A stretch of 64,000 nucleotides of DNA from assembly GCF_008831545.1 (NCBI RefSeq), contig NZ_CP044525.1, forward strand, positions 1 to 64,000. The letters are read 5' to 3'. The position numbers and the translations under genes are program-made. The stretch's first letter is position 1, and each line of letters starts with the position of its first letter. A model generated the notes under the pieces. It had not been told where the DNA came from, did no database searches, and saw only the letters and a list, made by a program, of their open reading frames with translations. Below are positions 1-8,764 of the stretch, in pieces. Source of the stretch: Halorussus halophilus. GTDB taxonomy: Archaea > Halobacteriota > Halobacteria > Halobacteriales > Haladaptataceae.

Positions 1-423
1 AGATTTGCCGACCGTACTCACGGCGTTGTCGATGATAGAGGCGTTGCCACCGTGACCGTTGACGAAACAGACGCCGTCGAAGTCGTTTTCGAGCGCGTTG
101 TCGGCGACCTGCTCTAGGATTGCGAGGAGGTCCTCCAGTTCGAGGGTCAACGTTCCACCTAACGAGGTGTGGTGTGGCGAAAAGCCGGTCCAGACGGGCG
201 GTGTCACGAGAAGCGGCACGTCGCCACCGGCGCGCTCGGCCCCGTGGTGCGCGACAGCGTCGGCCAGCAGGGTGTCGGTGGCGACTGGGAGATGGTGTCC
301 GTGTTGTTCGATGCTACCGACTGGTACGACGACGACTGACCCGTCGGCCGTGCCGGTCTCGCGAATCTCGCGTCGAGTCTTCGTCGCCCACGCGACGGAC
401 GACGAACGCCCTGTTGGGAGCAT
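1..423 (-). CDS. Creatininase-family amidohydrolase (3' end outside window)
   Basis: The minus-strand frame is open from an ATG at 423 to the window edge, giving 141 residues without a stop. It reads VVVVPVGSIEQHGHHLPVA near residue 35 and VCFVNGHGGNAS near residue 125. The EQHGxHLP and NGHGGN signatures carry metal ligands of the creatinine amidohydrolase/MftE family. Members hydrolyse amide bonds of cyclic or peptide substrates in the cytoplasm with Zn or Mn. The C-terminal half is cut off, so substrate cannot be inferred. The next gene diverges from it, so the 190 bp between them probably holds both promoters. Confidence 0.85.
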   Translation of the reverse strand, partial: MLPTGRSSSVAWATKTRREIRETGTADGSVVVVPVGSIEQHGHHLPVATDTLLADAVAHHGAERAGGDVPLLVTPPVWTGFSPHHTSLGGTLTLELEDLLAILEQVADNALENDFDGVCFVNGHGGNASIIDNAVSTVGKS

Positions 424-615
424 GGACGACACTGCTCGTGTTGGCCGTATATCTATTGGGGTTCTCGGGAAGTGTCCTTCGAGACGGTGGGGAGAGAAGG
501 TGGCGGGATAGCAGGTGTCGATCAATCGACCGGGCCAAGAGCGTGGCAGATAGTCGTTCTTACAGTACGTATGCGCACCAAGATTTAATATGAATGGGTG
601 TTGTTGTCTAACACA

Positions 616-1869
616 ATGTCCGAGCAAGAAGTGAGTGGGGAGAGACGCACGTTTATCAAGAGCAGCGGCGCACTGGCAGCGGTACCACTCGTCGGTGGCG
701 TCGCTGGTGCGGCCGAAGACGAACGAACCGAGGCGCGCGGGTCCGAGCGTGGCGAGGACGGCGATGACAGGCGGGTCGTCGGCTACTACCCGTCGTGGGC
801 GAGCGAGTACGGCCCCCGAGACGTGCCGTACGACAAGATAACTCACCTCAACTACGCCTTCCTCGAACCGACCTCGGAGGGCGAGGTGAAACTCGCAGTC
901 ACCGGCGACGCTGACCCCGAACTCCTCGAAGAGTTCCGGGAGGTGACCCACGAACAACCGGACACGTCGTTCGTGTTTTCGATCCAAGCCGGTTGGTACT
1001 CCGGGCGTTTCTCCGACGCTGCGTCGACGGCCGAACGTCGGGAGCGGTTCGCGCGAACCGCCATCGACCTCGTCGAGAAGTACAACTTCGACGGAATCGA
1101 CATCGATTGGGAGTACCCAGACGGGACCATCCGCGAAGAGGACCCGCACAATCTGGTATTGCTATTTCGCGAGATTCGACGACAGTTCGACGAACTGGAG
1201 AGCGAAGACGTAGAAGACCACGACGACGATGGAGACAGAGAAGACGGTGAAGACGACCGGTCGTACGAACTGAGCATGGCGGCCTCAGCCAACCCACGAA
1301 TCATCGACACTCAGAAGGTCGAGGCGTTAAGCGACCTCGTAGACTTCCTCAACGTCATGAACTACGACTTCCACGGCACGTGGAACGAGCGGACCCATTT
1401 CAACGCGCCGCTGTACCCCGTCCCCGACGCGCCGAACGCGAATCCGGAGTTCACTGCTAACCACGCGATGCGCCACTGGGCGAGCAAGCCCATCGCGAAG
1501 GAGAAGCTCAACTTCGGGTTGCCGTTCTACGGCCGGACCTTCGAGAACGTGCAGAACGACCAGCCCAGCGACCACGGCCTGTTCCAGCCGTTCGCGGGCG
1601 GGGGAGCCCGGACGTACGGCGACATCATGGAAAACGTTCGACGCGGCACCGACTACGAGTACCACTGGCATTCAGAGGCGCGCGTGCCGTGGCTCTACTC
1701 GGAAGCGGACGACGTATTCATCTCGTACGATGACCGCCACTCCATTAGGGAGAAGACGAAATACACTGTGGACAACGACTTCGGCGGGATGATGTGCTGG
1801 GAGCTCTCTCAGGACCCCAGCAACGTCCTACTCGAAACTATCGATCGACATCTCGCGCGCGACGACTAA
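616..1869 (+). CDS. Secreted GH18 chitinase, copy 1
   Basis: Glycoside hydrolase family 18 enzyme of about 417 residues. The catalytic DxxDxDxE signature is seen as FDGIDIDWEYPDG, with the final E as proton donor. A RRTFIKSSGALAAVPLVGG Tat signal predicts folded export. The start at 616 (MSEQE) is preferred over a GTG 18 bases upstream because it puts the RR motif near the N terminus. An acidic insert rich in D and E (about bases 1195-1260) lies between the catalytic strand and the next conserved segment and is missing from copy 2. It probably cleaves extracellular chitin. It is followed 97 bp later by a paralogue on the same strand, most likely a tandem duplication. There is no carbohydrate-binding module. 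Confidence 0.9.
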   Translation: MSEQEVSGERRTFIKSSGALAAVPLVGGVAGAAEDERTEARGSERGEDGDDRRVVGYYPSWASEYGPRDVPYDKITHLNYAFLEPTSEGEVKLAVTGDADPELLEEFREVTHEQPDTSFVFSIQAGWYSGRFSDAASTAERRERFARTAIDLVEKYNFDGIDIDWEYPDGTIREEDPHNLVLLFREIRRQFDELESEDVEDHDDDGDREDGEDDRSYELSMAASANPRIIDTQKVEALSDLVDFLNVMNYDFHGTWNERTHFNAPLYPVPDAPNANPEFTANHAMRHWASKPIAKEKLNFGLPFYGRTFENVQNDQPSDHGLFQPFAGGGARTYGDIMENVRRGTDYEYHWHSEARVPWLYSEADDVFISYDDRHSIREKTKYTVDNDFGGMMCWELSQDPSNVLLETIDRHLARDD

Positions 1870-1921
1870 AATCAGTCCCGAAATGCGGTCTAGCGGTTGC
1901 AGAGCGGGTAGCATGACTATT

Positions 1922-1940
1922 TTAGGTTAACCGAACCTAG
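1922..1940. promoter_or_regulatory. DtxR-family-like operator between the chitinases
   Basis: TTAGGTTAACCGAACCTAG contains the perfect inverted repeat TAGGTT-N5-AACCTA. It resembles the 19-bp iron box bound by DtxR/IdeR-type regulators (TTAGGTTAGGCTAACCTAA; 15 of 19 positions agree by eye). It sits directly upstream of an A-rich TATA-like stretch (about 1942-1955) and about 40 bases before the second chitinase start, a position where a bound protein would control transcription. Haloarchaea encode DtxR-family metal regulators, but none is in this window. Confidence 0.5.
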
Positions 1941-1978
1941 AAAAAAACTTAACTTTCTTTGATTCGATGGTAGTATCG

Positions 1979-3148
1979 ATGTCAAACGACGACAACCAAT
2001 CGTCGAGTAGCATCGGACGGAAACTGACCCCGAACGCGTCGAGGCGGCGGTTCCTCAAAGGAACCGGCGCTCTGGCGGTAACCAGCACGCTCGCCTCCGG
2101 CAGCGCGTCGGCACATGGGAGTTACGGCAACCGCGTCGTCGGGTACTACCCCGGTTGGGCGGGCAGTTACGAGCCCGCGGACGTCCCCTACGACAAACTC
2201 ACGCACCTGAACTTCGCGTTCCTCGAACCGCAGTCCGACGGCACAGTCGTCGTTGGCAGCCAGTCGAAGAAGGACCGACTCAGCGAGTTGTCGAACTACG
2301 ACGACACCGGCACCGTATTCATCCTTTCGATAAGTGCGGGCTGGTACTCCGGGACGTTCTCGGACGCCGCGTCGACGGCCGAGCGTCGCCAACGGTTCGC
2401 GAAGACCGCCGTCGACATCATGGAGCAGTACCAGTTCGACGGCCTCGACCTCGACTGGGAGTACCCGGACGGGTCGATTCGCGCTGAGGACCCGCACAAC
2501 TTCTCGCTCCTGCTGGAGGCGTGTCGAAACGAACTCGACGCCCGGTTCGGCTCATGGACTCACCTGACGATGGCGGCCTCGCCGAACCCGAACATCGTCG
2601 ACGACGCCTACGAGGTCGAGACCATCGACGGCTACCTCGACCACATCAACGTCATGACCTACGACTACCACGGTGATTGGAGCAACGACACCAACTTCAA
2701 TGCACCGTTTGACTCGCCGCCTGGCGACCCGGACGGCCAGCAAGACTGGAACACCACCAACCACATGCAGTACTGGGCCAGCAAGCCCATCGCAAACGAC
2801 AAGCTACTCATGGGCATGCCGTTCTACGGCCGGTCATACTCCGGCGTGGCAGGCACCAACGACGGGCTGTTCAATTCGTTCAGTTCCTCGACGTCCGAGA
2901 CGTACTACGACATCGTCCAGAACATCAAACCGCAGGCGGACTACGAGTACCACTGGCATCCCGACGCGCAGGTGCCGTGGCTCTACTCGGCGGCGGAGGA
3001 CACGTTCGTCTCCTACGATAACGTTGACTCGATCAAGAACAAGGTCGACTTCGTGAAGAACAACGGTTTCGGTGGGGCCATGTGCTGGGAGCTTTCTCAG
3101 GACCCCAGCAACACCCTCATCGGAACGATGCACGACAATCTCCACTGA
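1979..3148 (+). CDS. Secreted GH18 chitinase, copy 2
   Basis: GH18 chitinase of about 389 residues with a SRRRFLKGTGALAV Tat signal and the catalytic motif FDGLDLDWEYPDG. Later conserved segments INVMTYDYHG and CWELSQDPSN match those in copy 1. The start at 1979 is chosen because the TATA-like ACTTAAC near 1951 would put transcription start at about 1976, giving an almost leaderless mRNA; an in-frame ATG at 1967 is the alternative. It lacks the acidic insert of copy 1. The divergence between the copies shows that the duplication is old. The DtxR-like box upstream hints at separate regulation. Confidence 0.9.
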   Translation: MSNDDNQSSSSIGRKLTPNASRRRFLKGTGALAVTSTLASGSASAHGSYGNRVVGYYPGWAGSYEPADVPYDKLTHLNFAFLEPQSDGTVVVGSQSKKDRLSELSNYDDTGTVFILSISAGWYSGTFSDAASTAERRQRFAKTAVDIMEQYQFDGLDLDWEYPDGSIRAEDPHNFSLLLEACRNELDARFGSWTHLTMAASPNPNIVDDAYEVETIDGYLDHINVMTYDYHGDWSNDTNFNAPFDSPPGDPDGQQDWNTTNHMQYWASKPIANDKLLMGMPFYGRSYSGVAGTNDGLFNSFSSSTSETYYDIVQNIKPQADYEYHWHPDAQVPWLYSAAEDTFVSYDNVDSIKNKVDFVKNNGFGGAMCWELSQDPSNTLIGTMHDNLH

Positions 3149-3215
3149 ATTGCAGCGGCGGTCCGAATCGAGCGGAACGCGCTGCGACGAACGCCGTTCT
3201 CTCGGTGCGAACGGC

Positions 3216-3992
3216 TCAAGCGTGCGCGAGTTTCAGTTCGACGATGTTCTTTGTTCGCATGAGTTCGTCCAGCAGTTGCTCGTCTGGGTCGACTGCGACG
3301 CGACTGGCCGGGCCGGAGACGCTGACGGCGCCGATGACCTGGCCGTTCTCGTTCTTGATTGCGACCGCGACGCAGCGGACCCCGCGCACGCGCTCTTCGC
3401 TGTCGACGGCGTACCCTGTTTCCCGAATCGTCTCCAGTTCCGTCGTGAGTTCCTCGCGGTCAGTTATCGTCTTCTCCGTGCGAGGCGGCAAGCCTCGGCG
3501 TTGGAATATCTCCTCGACCCGACTCTCGGGCAGGTACGCGAGGATAGCCTTACCGAGGGCGGTGGCGTGGAGCGCGACGTGTTTCCCCGGGTGCGTATCG
3601 ACCGGGATGGAGGTCTCGCCCTGGGCGTCATAGACGTAGACGCCGCGTCCGTCCTCTTCTACGAGAAGGCTCGCCGACTCGTCGGTTTCCGCGGCCAGTT
3701 TGTCGATCTCCGGTTCGGCCACCTCGAAAATCTTCCGGCGAGAGCGGGCGTATTCGCCGATTTCGAGGAATCGGAGGCTAACGTGGTAGGTGTTGTCACT
3801 TCTGACGACGTAACCCCGTTGGACGAGCGTTCTGAGGTGGTTGTGGACCGTGCTATCGGGGAGGTCGAGGTGGGCGGAAATCTCCGTAAGGCGGGCCCCG
3901 TCGAGTTCGCGCAGGGTCTCGATGATGTCGAACGATCGGGCAGTCGTTCGGACGGGGGTGTTGGACTCGCCAGGCATCTCCTCTCTCTGCAC
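3216..3992 (-). CDS. IclR-family transcriptional regulator
   Basis: The 258-residue protein has an N-terminal winged helix (about residues 15-75; LTEISAHLDLPDSTVHNHLRTL) and a C-terminal IclR effector domain with the hallmark segments HATALGKAILAYLP and GYAVDSEERVRGVRCVAVAI. IclR proteins bind a small metabolite in the C-terminal domain and repress or activate neighbouring catabolic genes. It converges on the chitinases (67 bp between stops). The effector is unknown; a sugar-catabolic role is only suggested by the neighbours. An ATG five codons downstream (3977) is an alternative start. Confidence 0.9.
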   Translation of the reverse strand: MQREEMPGESNTPVRTTARSFDIIETLRELDGARLTEISAHLDLPDSTVHNHLRTLVQRGYVVRSDNTYHVSLRFLEIGEYARSRRKIFEVAEPEIDKLAAETDESASLLVEEDGRGVYVYDAQGETSIPVDTHPGKHVALHATALGKAILAYLPESRVEEIFQRRGLPPRTEKTITDREELTTELETIRETGYAVDSEERVRGVRCVAVAIKNENGQVIGAVSVSGPASRVAVDPDEQLLDELMRTKNIVELKLAHA

Positions 3993-4684
3993 ACTTTCCG
4001 ACGGTGACGTAATATAAGTTCCTCTGCAGATTGCGATGCCAACGGATGCGTCTCGCTGGGACCGGGGGCTATGGTTGTCGTCTATCGAGTACCGATTCTG
4101 CAGATAGCATTGCGTGTTTGCTCTCCAATTCGTAGCGGCACGTCGAGAATTAGCGGAGTTAGTAGTTCATAGTATTGGGGATATAGAACAAGACAATGTA
4201 TTCGTGATGATTCCAGTGGATAGTCCAGATGACCCGTGTATTCGCGTGTTAATGCCCGATGTATCGGGTATTAACACTCAATTCTCTATTTTAGATATTT
4301 AATACCTTTTGGTGCAGAATAAATATTATTTTACAGCAACTGTTCACTAATTTTTCCATATAGGTGGTTATTCCGTGATTTTATCAAGGAAACTACGACC
4401 ACACAGCATTGAACTATATGTACAATACTATTGGGTTGTAATAGGGTTGTTTTCGTCCACCAAAGATATGTGGTCACGATAGGTAGGTCCGGTACAATAT
4501 TCCAAAACTAGTGATAGCCGTGGCCTTGTCCGAGGACTCCCAGTCTGACTCCAAATCTGAGTCGACGGCTTAACCTATCGGTCACCACCTCGCCGTCACC
4601 CAGTCATATTTCTATCCCTCTGAGAACAGACTTTTCCCGTCACATTGGTCGTTTGTTGACCTGAAGTATCCCAAGACGGGTGTG
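3993..4684. other. AT-rich gene-poor region with a long palindrome
   Basis: About 690 bases between the IclR gene and the next supported gene. Composition turns markedly AT-rich from about 4120 to 4500, unlike the coding DNA around it. A 62-codon open frame (4114-4302) has no recognisable domain and I do not call it. At 4246-4277 two 15-base arms (GTGTTAATGCCCGAT and its inverse with one mismatch) are separated by 2 bases. The region could be transferred DNA or an old insertion. Confidence 0.5.
4246..4277. repeat. 32-bp near-perfect palindrome
   Basis: GTGTTAATGCCCGAT at 4246-4260 is mirrored by ATCGGGTATTAACAC at 4263-4277 with one mismatch and a 2-base centre. This could extrude a cruciform or bind a dimeric protein. 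The short loop and lack of a following T-run argue against a simple terminator. No gene start lies nearby. Confidence 0.6.
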
Positions 4685-5035
4685 CTATTCACTAGGGGAT
4701 ACGGGTGCCACGTATGCCGATTTGATTTCGTCTCCTTCCCGCCACTGGTAGTAGAAATATTGTCTGCCATCGATTTCCTTCGTCGTTAATGTTGCTCTTC
4801 CTGGGGCCTCGGACTCCTCGATAGTGTCCGTCCATGTTTCTTCGTCCCAGCCTTCTGGAGTCTCCTCGATGTCAGTTGCTCGTTCTTCCAGCTCTTGTTC
4901 TGCTTTGGCTTCTTTGTAGCTGGCTAGTTGGTCTGCATAGTTGGCAATTTCACGTAATCGGGTTGCAGACTGGCGTTGCAATCCCTCAGTAAGATACTTA
5001 GGGATGTCATCTGGGGATAGAGGTTCACTTGGCAT
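4685..5035 (-). CDS. Hypothetical acidic protein, 116 aa
   Basis: Soluble acidic protein of typical haloarchaeal composition. Residues 20-55 form a predicted helix (LREIANYADQLASYKEAKAE), followed by an acidic linker and a C-terminal β-rich segment (GRQYFYYQWREGDEIKSAYV). I recall no firm function. It resembles small halophile proteins with a helical front and a YYxW-x-n-YV tail. It starts at ATG 5035 and lies 72 bases downstream of another small minus-strand gene; an inverted repeat sits between the two. Confidence 0.65.
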   Translation of the reverse strand: MPSEPLSPDDIPKYLTEGLQRQSATRLREIANYADQLASYKEAKAEQELEERATDIEETPEGWDEETWTDTIEESEAPGRATLTTKEIDGRQYFYYQWREGDEIKSAYVAPVSPSE

Positions 5036-5039
5036 CCTA

Positions 5040-5082
5040 ACTAACCAACGAGGGCGGAGAGGATTTAGAATTGTTGGTTAGT
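5040..5082. repeat. Inverted repeat ACTAACCAAC...GTTGGTTAGT
   Basis: Two perfect 10-base arms (5040-5049 and 5073-5082) are separated by 23 bases, just upstream of the 116-aa gene. The same arms (GCTAACCAAC/GTTGGTTAGC) recur at 50959-51002 with a 24-base spacer. The inner edges are also similar (CAACG on the left; AATT followed by a T-rich step on the right). Confidence 0.7.
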
Positions 5083-5107
5083 GACGAGAGTGGACGGCAG
5101 AGACTCC

Positions 5108-5341
5108 TCAAACTTGATCCGCCTCTTCGCCGACTGATTCGAGAGGAACTTCTTCGACGTAGGTTGTGACCAGTGCTAGTTCAGAAGGATGTGTACTGTC
5201 GTCTTCTTCCTCTTCTATTTGGATGTCAGCATAGGAGTATTCGACATCGAGAACGTCATAGAGTTCTAATCCGAGGGAAAATTCGGTTTCGCTTATTCCG
5301 ATTGGGTCTTCTGCAGGTGCAGATAGGCTCTTTAACACCAT
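5108..5341 (-). CDS. Hypothetical acidic protein, 77 aa
   Basis: Very acidic short protein (EEEEDDS stretch around residue 45) with alternating hydrophobic residues (LALVTTYVEEVPL) at the end, consistent with a small β-rich fold. No family recognised. It lies upstream of the 116-aa gene on the same strand and probably shares its transcript. Confidence 0.55.
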   Translation of the reverse strand: MVLKSLSAPAEDPIGISETEFSLGLELYDVLDVEYSYADIQIEEEEDDSTHPSELALVTTYVEEVPLESVGEEADQV

Positions 5342-5481
5342 CTAGTATGGATGTAATGGCCGACAAACACGACCCCAACGACTCGATTTGAATCGGCTAC
5401 AACGTGGTGACTATCAGATGCCTACGCCTTTCTAGTGTGCGAAAATTGAACGGCCCCTAGCCCGAGAGCGCCACCTACCCG

Positions 5482-6630
5482 CTATGCGGCGCAGTTGTTC
5501 GGGCCGAGTTCAAGTTCCGTCGCCTCGCTCTCGTCGTCGATGGTCTCTTTACCGGTGTTGACGTCGATGACCGTCTCGTAGTTCGGCGGCTTCTCGGGGG
5601 CGTTCTCGGTCAACCGCTCGACGAACGATTCCTTATCGAGTCCAAGGAGGTCGAGTTCCTCGCGCAGGTCGCCAAGTCGGGCCGTAAGCGGTTCACCGGG
5701 CGAACCGTTCTCGTAGCGGCCATCGCTCGTGACGGTTAGGTGGCCCGGTAGCACCTTGATATCGTCTGGCAGTTCGAGAAGGGTCTCGTGGAGCGAATCG
5801 TACAACAGTTGCGCTCCGCGCGAGGCGTCGTCGGCACCGAACTGGAGTTCCGTTCGCCCGACCGAGTCGACGAACAGCGTATCGCCGGTCAACAGAAGGT
5901 CGCCGTCGATTAGATAGTTCATCATCTCGGAGGTGTGGCCCGGCGTGTGGAGTGCCTCGATCTCGATGTCTCCGACTGCGACAGTTTCACCGTCAGACAA
6001 CGGGTCGTATTCGTACTCGACGCCGCGGTCGCTGGCTACCTCTCCGAGGTGGTAAGGGACGCCGACCTCGTTCGCGAGGGCGGGACTTCCGGAGATGTGA
6101 TCGGCGTGAACGTGCGTATCGAAGACTCGTGCAATCGAGAGTCCAGCATCCTGCGCAGCGACTTTGAACTGGTCGGTCTGTCTGGTCGCGTCGACCACGA
6201 CTGCCTCCTCTGCTTGCTTCGAACCAACGACGTACCCTAGACAGCCCTTCGCCCGACGCTGGATTTGCTGAACGACGAGGTCGTCGTTGGTTGACTCTAT
6301 GGGGACGACTTCGTAGAGTTTACTCCATTCTTCCATCCCACCGGTGACGACCTCCGCGTCGTCGTAGCCGTGTTCGTCTAGTTCGAACGCGAACGGCGTC
6401 GAGGTCAGGCCTTTGCCACAGATTGCGACCACTGGGCGACCCTGTACTAACGCGTTCACCTCGTTAAGTTGCTCCTCGTTCAACCCTTCTTCGGGGTCGT
6501 ACGGCACGTTCTCCGCGTTCTGGACGTGCCATGCCTCGAAACTGTCCTCGGGACGCGTGTCGATAAGTGTGAACTGTTCGTCGGCGTCAATCTTGTCTGC
6601 GAGTTTCGCTGCGGTAATGTTCTTGACCAT
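5482..6630 (-). CDS. Rhodanese-MBL fusion, persulfide dioxygenase-like (1)
   Basis: 382-residue two-domain enzyme. Residues 1-110 form a rhodanese domain (LIDTRPEDSFEAWHV; active-site loop CGKGLTS). The rest is a metallo-β-lactamase domain of the ETHE1/persulfide dioxygenase class, with ligand motif THVHADHISG, then HTPGHT, TGDTLF and LPGH. ETHE1-type enzymes oxidise glutathione or other low-molecular-weight persulfides to sulfite using Fe(II). The attached rhodanese would move sulfane sulfur between carriers. It ends in ELELGPNNCAA, a tail also found in the fusion at 38921-40096. Cytoplasmic, as no signal is visible. Neighbours on both sides are sulfur-related. Confidence 0.85.
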   Translation of the reverse strand: MVKNITAAKLADKIDADEQFTLIDTRPEDSFEAWHVQNAENVPYDPEEGLNEEQLNEVNALVQGRPVVAICGKGLTSTPFAFELDEHGYDDAEVVTGGMEEWSKLYEVVPIESTNDDLVVQQIQRRAKGCLGYVVGSKQAEEAVVVDATRQTDQFKVAAQDAGLSIARVFDTHVHADHISGSPALANEVGVPYHLGEVASDRGVEYEYDPLSDGETVAVGDIEIEALHTPGHTSEMMNYLIDGDLLLTGDTLFVDSVGRTELQFGADDASRGAQLLYDSLHETLLELPDDIKVLPGHLTVTSDGRYENGSPGEPLTARLGDLREELDLLGLDKESFVERLTENAPEKPPNYETVIDVNTGKETIDDESEATELELGPNNCAA

Positions 6631-6694
6631 TGTTGGATTTCAGCTAGCAGTGATATCTGTCGGTCGTTGTGCTACTGTTCTACCGTTCACGTCG

Positions 6695-8479
6695 CTATCG
6701 AGTGCGGTTCCGGCCCTCCTCCGGGAAATCATTTTCACTCGGAATCATCGCCGTTTCACAATACGCCTCACCCTCACTGTAGTCAACGCCGGGTTGGATG
6801 AACGGATACGGTCCATCCGCGGGAGTGTTCTGAGCGCGGCCGCCATCGTCTGCTGTTTCGACAAGCCCCATCACTTCGTACTCGACGGGCGAATTGTCAT
6901 TGAGGAAATCGACGATGACGTCGACCGGAATCTTACCGTCGTCGACCTCGACATCTTGGAACGGGAAGCCGCAGTTACCGAGGTCGCGCTCTGGGTCGCC
7001 GGGTCGGCGGAACGTCGCGACCGAGTACGTCTCCTCGGGGTCGATCGGGTCGCCATCGACACGCATCTCGACGAGACGACGACCGCGTTTGGCTGTCGGG
7101 TCGATGGTCACCTCGACGTTCGAGGAGAAGTTTCTGACGCGGCCATCTTCCTGGTCGTAGGGGTACGGCGTGAAGTTGTCCACGAGAAACTCTTCCATGT
7201 GACTTTTCAGCTGTTGGCCGTACGCGACACCACGAGCGACGGGCGTCGCCATCGGGAAGAACGTGTACAGTTCTTCGAGCGTGATTTCGCCGCGCGGAAT
7301 GGCGGTCCCGTACCGGAATCCGTGCGAGACGGCGAGGTCTGCGTCGAAGTGGTCTCGAAGCGCGTCGTTGAACAGCGTGTTCCACGCACTCTCGAGAAAC
7401 GCCTGACGGTAGAGTGGCTTCTCAGTCCGTCCGACGACCGTATCCAGCGGTCGTTCGAGCGTTCCGGCTCCCCGTTCGAATCCCGGGTCGTCCTCGTAGA
7501 ACGGCGCTCGGACTGACTCAACCGTCTCGCTCGCCGTGTCGTCCGGCTCGGGAGTGTACTCGCCGTCCTCGGTCAGACAGTAGAGGTGGTGGCGGAACTG
7601 CACTTCACTATTTTGGACACGCAGGTCTACTCGGCCGAGCGCTTCGCCCATACCGGACTCGACGACTATCGTCTCCGTCTCCTCGACGACGATGGGGTCG
7701 TACGTGTACTCGTGCGTGTGGGCGCTGAACATGACGTCAACCCTCGCACAGTCCTTGGCCGCCTGGACCATCCACGGAAGGCCGATTTCGGTGACCGCCA
7801 CGACGACGTCGGCACCGTCCTCGCGGGCGGCGTGCGCCGATTCCTCCAAGAGCGCGGGATGTTTTCCGAAGCGGTACTTCCCCTCGTAGAACGCGGGCGC
7901 CATTCGGTCGACGTAGACGTTGGTCATCCCGACGACCCCGACAGACAGACCGCCGACGTCGAGGATTCGGTACGGGTCGTACAGCAGGTCGTCCGTCTCC
8001 CGGTCGTAGAGGTTGTTCGCAAGGACTGGCGCGTCGAGGTCGGCCATCAACTCGACGAAGTTACCGTCCTCGGCGGCCTCGTTCGAGTAATCCCAGTTGC
8101 CAGGGACGTAGACGTCGGGGTTGACGTGCTCGTTGATGGGGTCGAGCATGGCCCGTCCATTGGTGTACGTCGTCACCGCTGAGCCGTGGAACGTGTCCCC
8201 GCTCATCAGTGTGCAGACCTCGTGGTCTGCTCGGAGTTCGTCGAGTTTGGCTGCGAGTACTGGGATGCCACCGGCCCGGTCGATGACTCGGTCGTCGTCG
8301 CCGAACTCGAAGTCTGGGCCAGCGGTCGAATTGTCGTAGTATATCTGATTTCGGGGAGTCAGTTGTCCGTGTAGGTCACTTACGTGGCCAAACACCAGAT
8401 CGGGGTCGCCCTCCTGACGCCCGGCGATACTCCCGTCGAGGTTCCGCCATCGACCAACTGCTGGCTCCTCCGTACTCAT
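6695..8479 (-). CDS. 5'-nucleotidase/SoxB-like metallophosphoesterase
   Basis: 594-residue calcineurin-type phosphoesterase. N-terminal metal motifs are HVSDLHGQL, MSGDTFHGS, GNWDYSNE and SAHTHEYTY, followed by a 5'-nucleotidase C-terminal domain (AVSHGFRYGT, ELYTFFPM). Where UshA-type nucleotidases read GNHEFD, this protein has Trp in place of His, as in the SoxB thiosulfohydrolase branch (GHWEF). SoxB hydrolyses protein-bound cysteine S-thiosulfonate to sulfate. Unlike periplasmic SoxB there is no signal peptide, so it should act in the cytoplasm. No SoxYZ or SoxA is in the window. It could instead be a nucleotidase with altered metal chemistry. Confidence 0.7.
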   Translation of the reverse strand: MSTEEPAVGRWRNLDGSIAGRQEGDPDLVFGHVSDLHGQLTPRNQIYYDNSTAGPDFEFGDDDRVIDRAGGIPVLAAKLDELRADHEVCTLMSGDTFHGSAVTTYTNGRAMLDPINEHVNPDVYVPGNWDYSNEAAEDGNFVELMADLDAPVLANNLYDRETDDLLYDPYRILDVGGLSVGVVGMTNVYVDRMAPAFYEGKYRFGKHPALLEESAHAAREDGADVVVAVTEIGLPWMVQAAKDCARVDVMFSAHTHEYTYDPIVVEETETIVVESGMGEALGRVDLRVQNSEVQFRHHLYCLTEDGEYTPEPDDTASETVESVRAPFYEDDPGFERGAGTLERPLDTVVGRTEKPLYRQAFLESAWNTLFNDALRDHFDADLAVSHGFRYGTAIPRGEITLEELYTFFPMATPVARGVAYGQQLKSHMEEFLVDNFTPYPYDQEDGRVRNFSSNVEVTIDPTAKRGRRLVEMRVDGDPIDPEETYSVATFRRPGDPERDLGNCGFPFQDVEVDDGKIPVDVIVDFLNDNSPVEYEVMGLVETADDGGRAQNTPADGPYPFIQPGVDYSEGEAYCETAMIPSENDFPEEGRNRTR

Positions 8480-8764
8480 ACTGACGTCGAATGACTACAA
8501 TTGTCGGGGCTACAAAGGTTGTGGGCAATATTTGAAACACCTCACAAGACTTGTGAACCGCCTGTAGAGCGAACGATAGGCAACGCACACCGATACTCGG
8601 TCGATTTCGGTTTCGAAACTACGCGTGTCCGCCTGACTCACTTCACGAAACGAAATACAGATTCGATAGGTCCCTAGTCTCCAAGCAAGAACTCAGGTAT
8701 ACCCTCATCACGTACTGAAACACAGATTGATGGACCGAATAGACCGTGAGGAGGTGGTGTACCA

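Noticed and set aside
3072-4007. Long plus-strand frame (311 codons)
   Set aside because: It is the reverse shadow of the IclR gene, which has clear motifs.
4114-4302. 62-codon plus-strand open frame in the AT-rich region
   Set aside because: No domain, AT-rich composition unlike other genes, and it contains the long palindrome.
6413-7516. 367-codon plus-strand frame
   Set aside because: Overlaps the rhodanese-MBL and SoxB-like genes antisense, with no domain.
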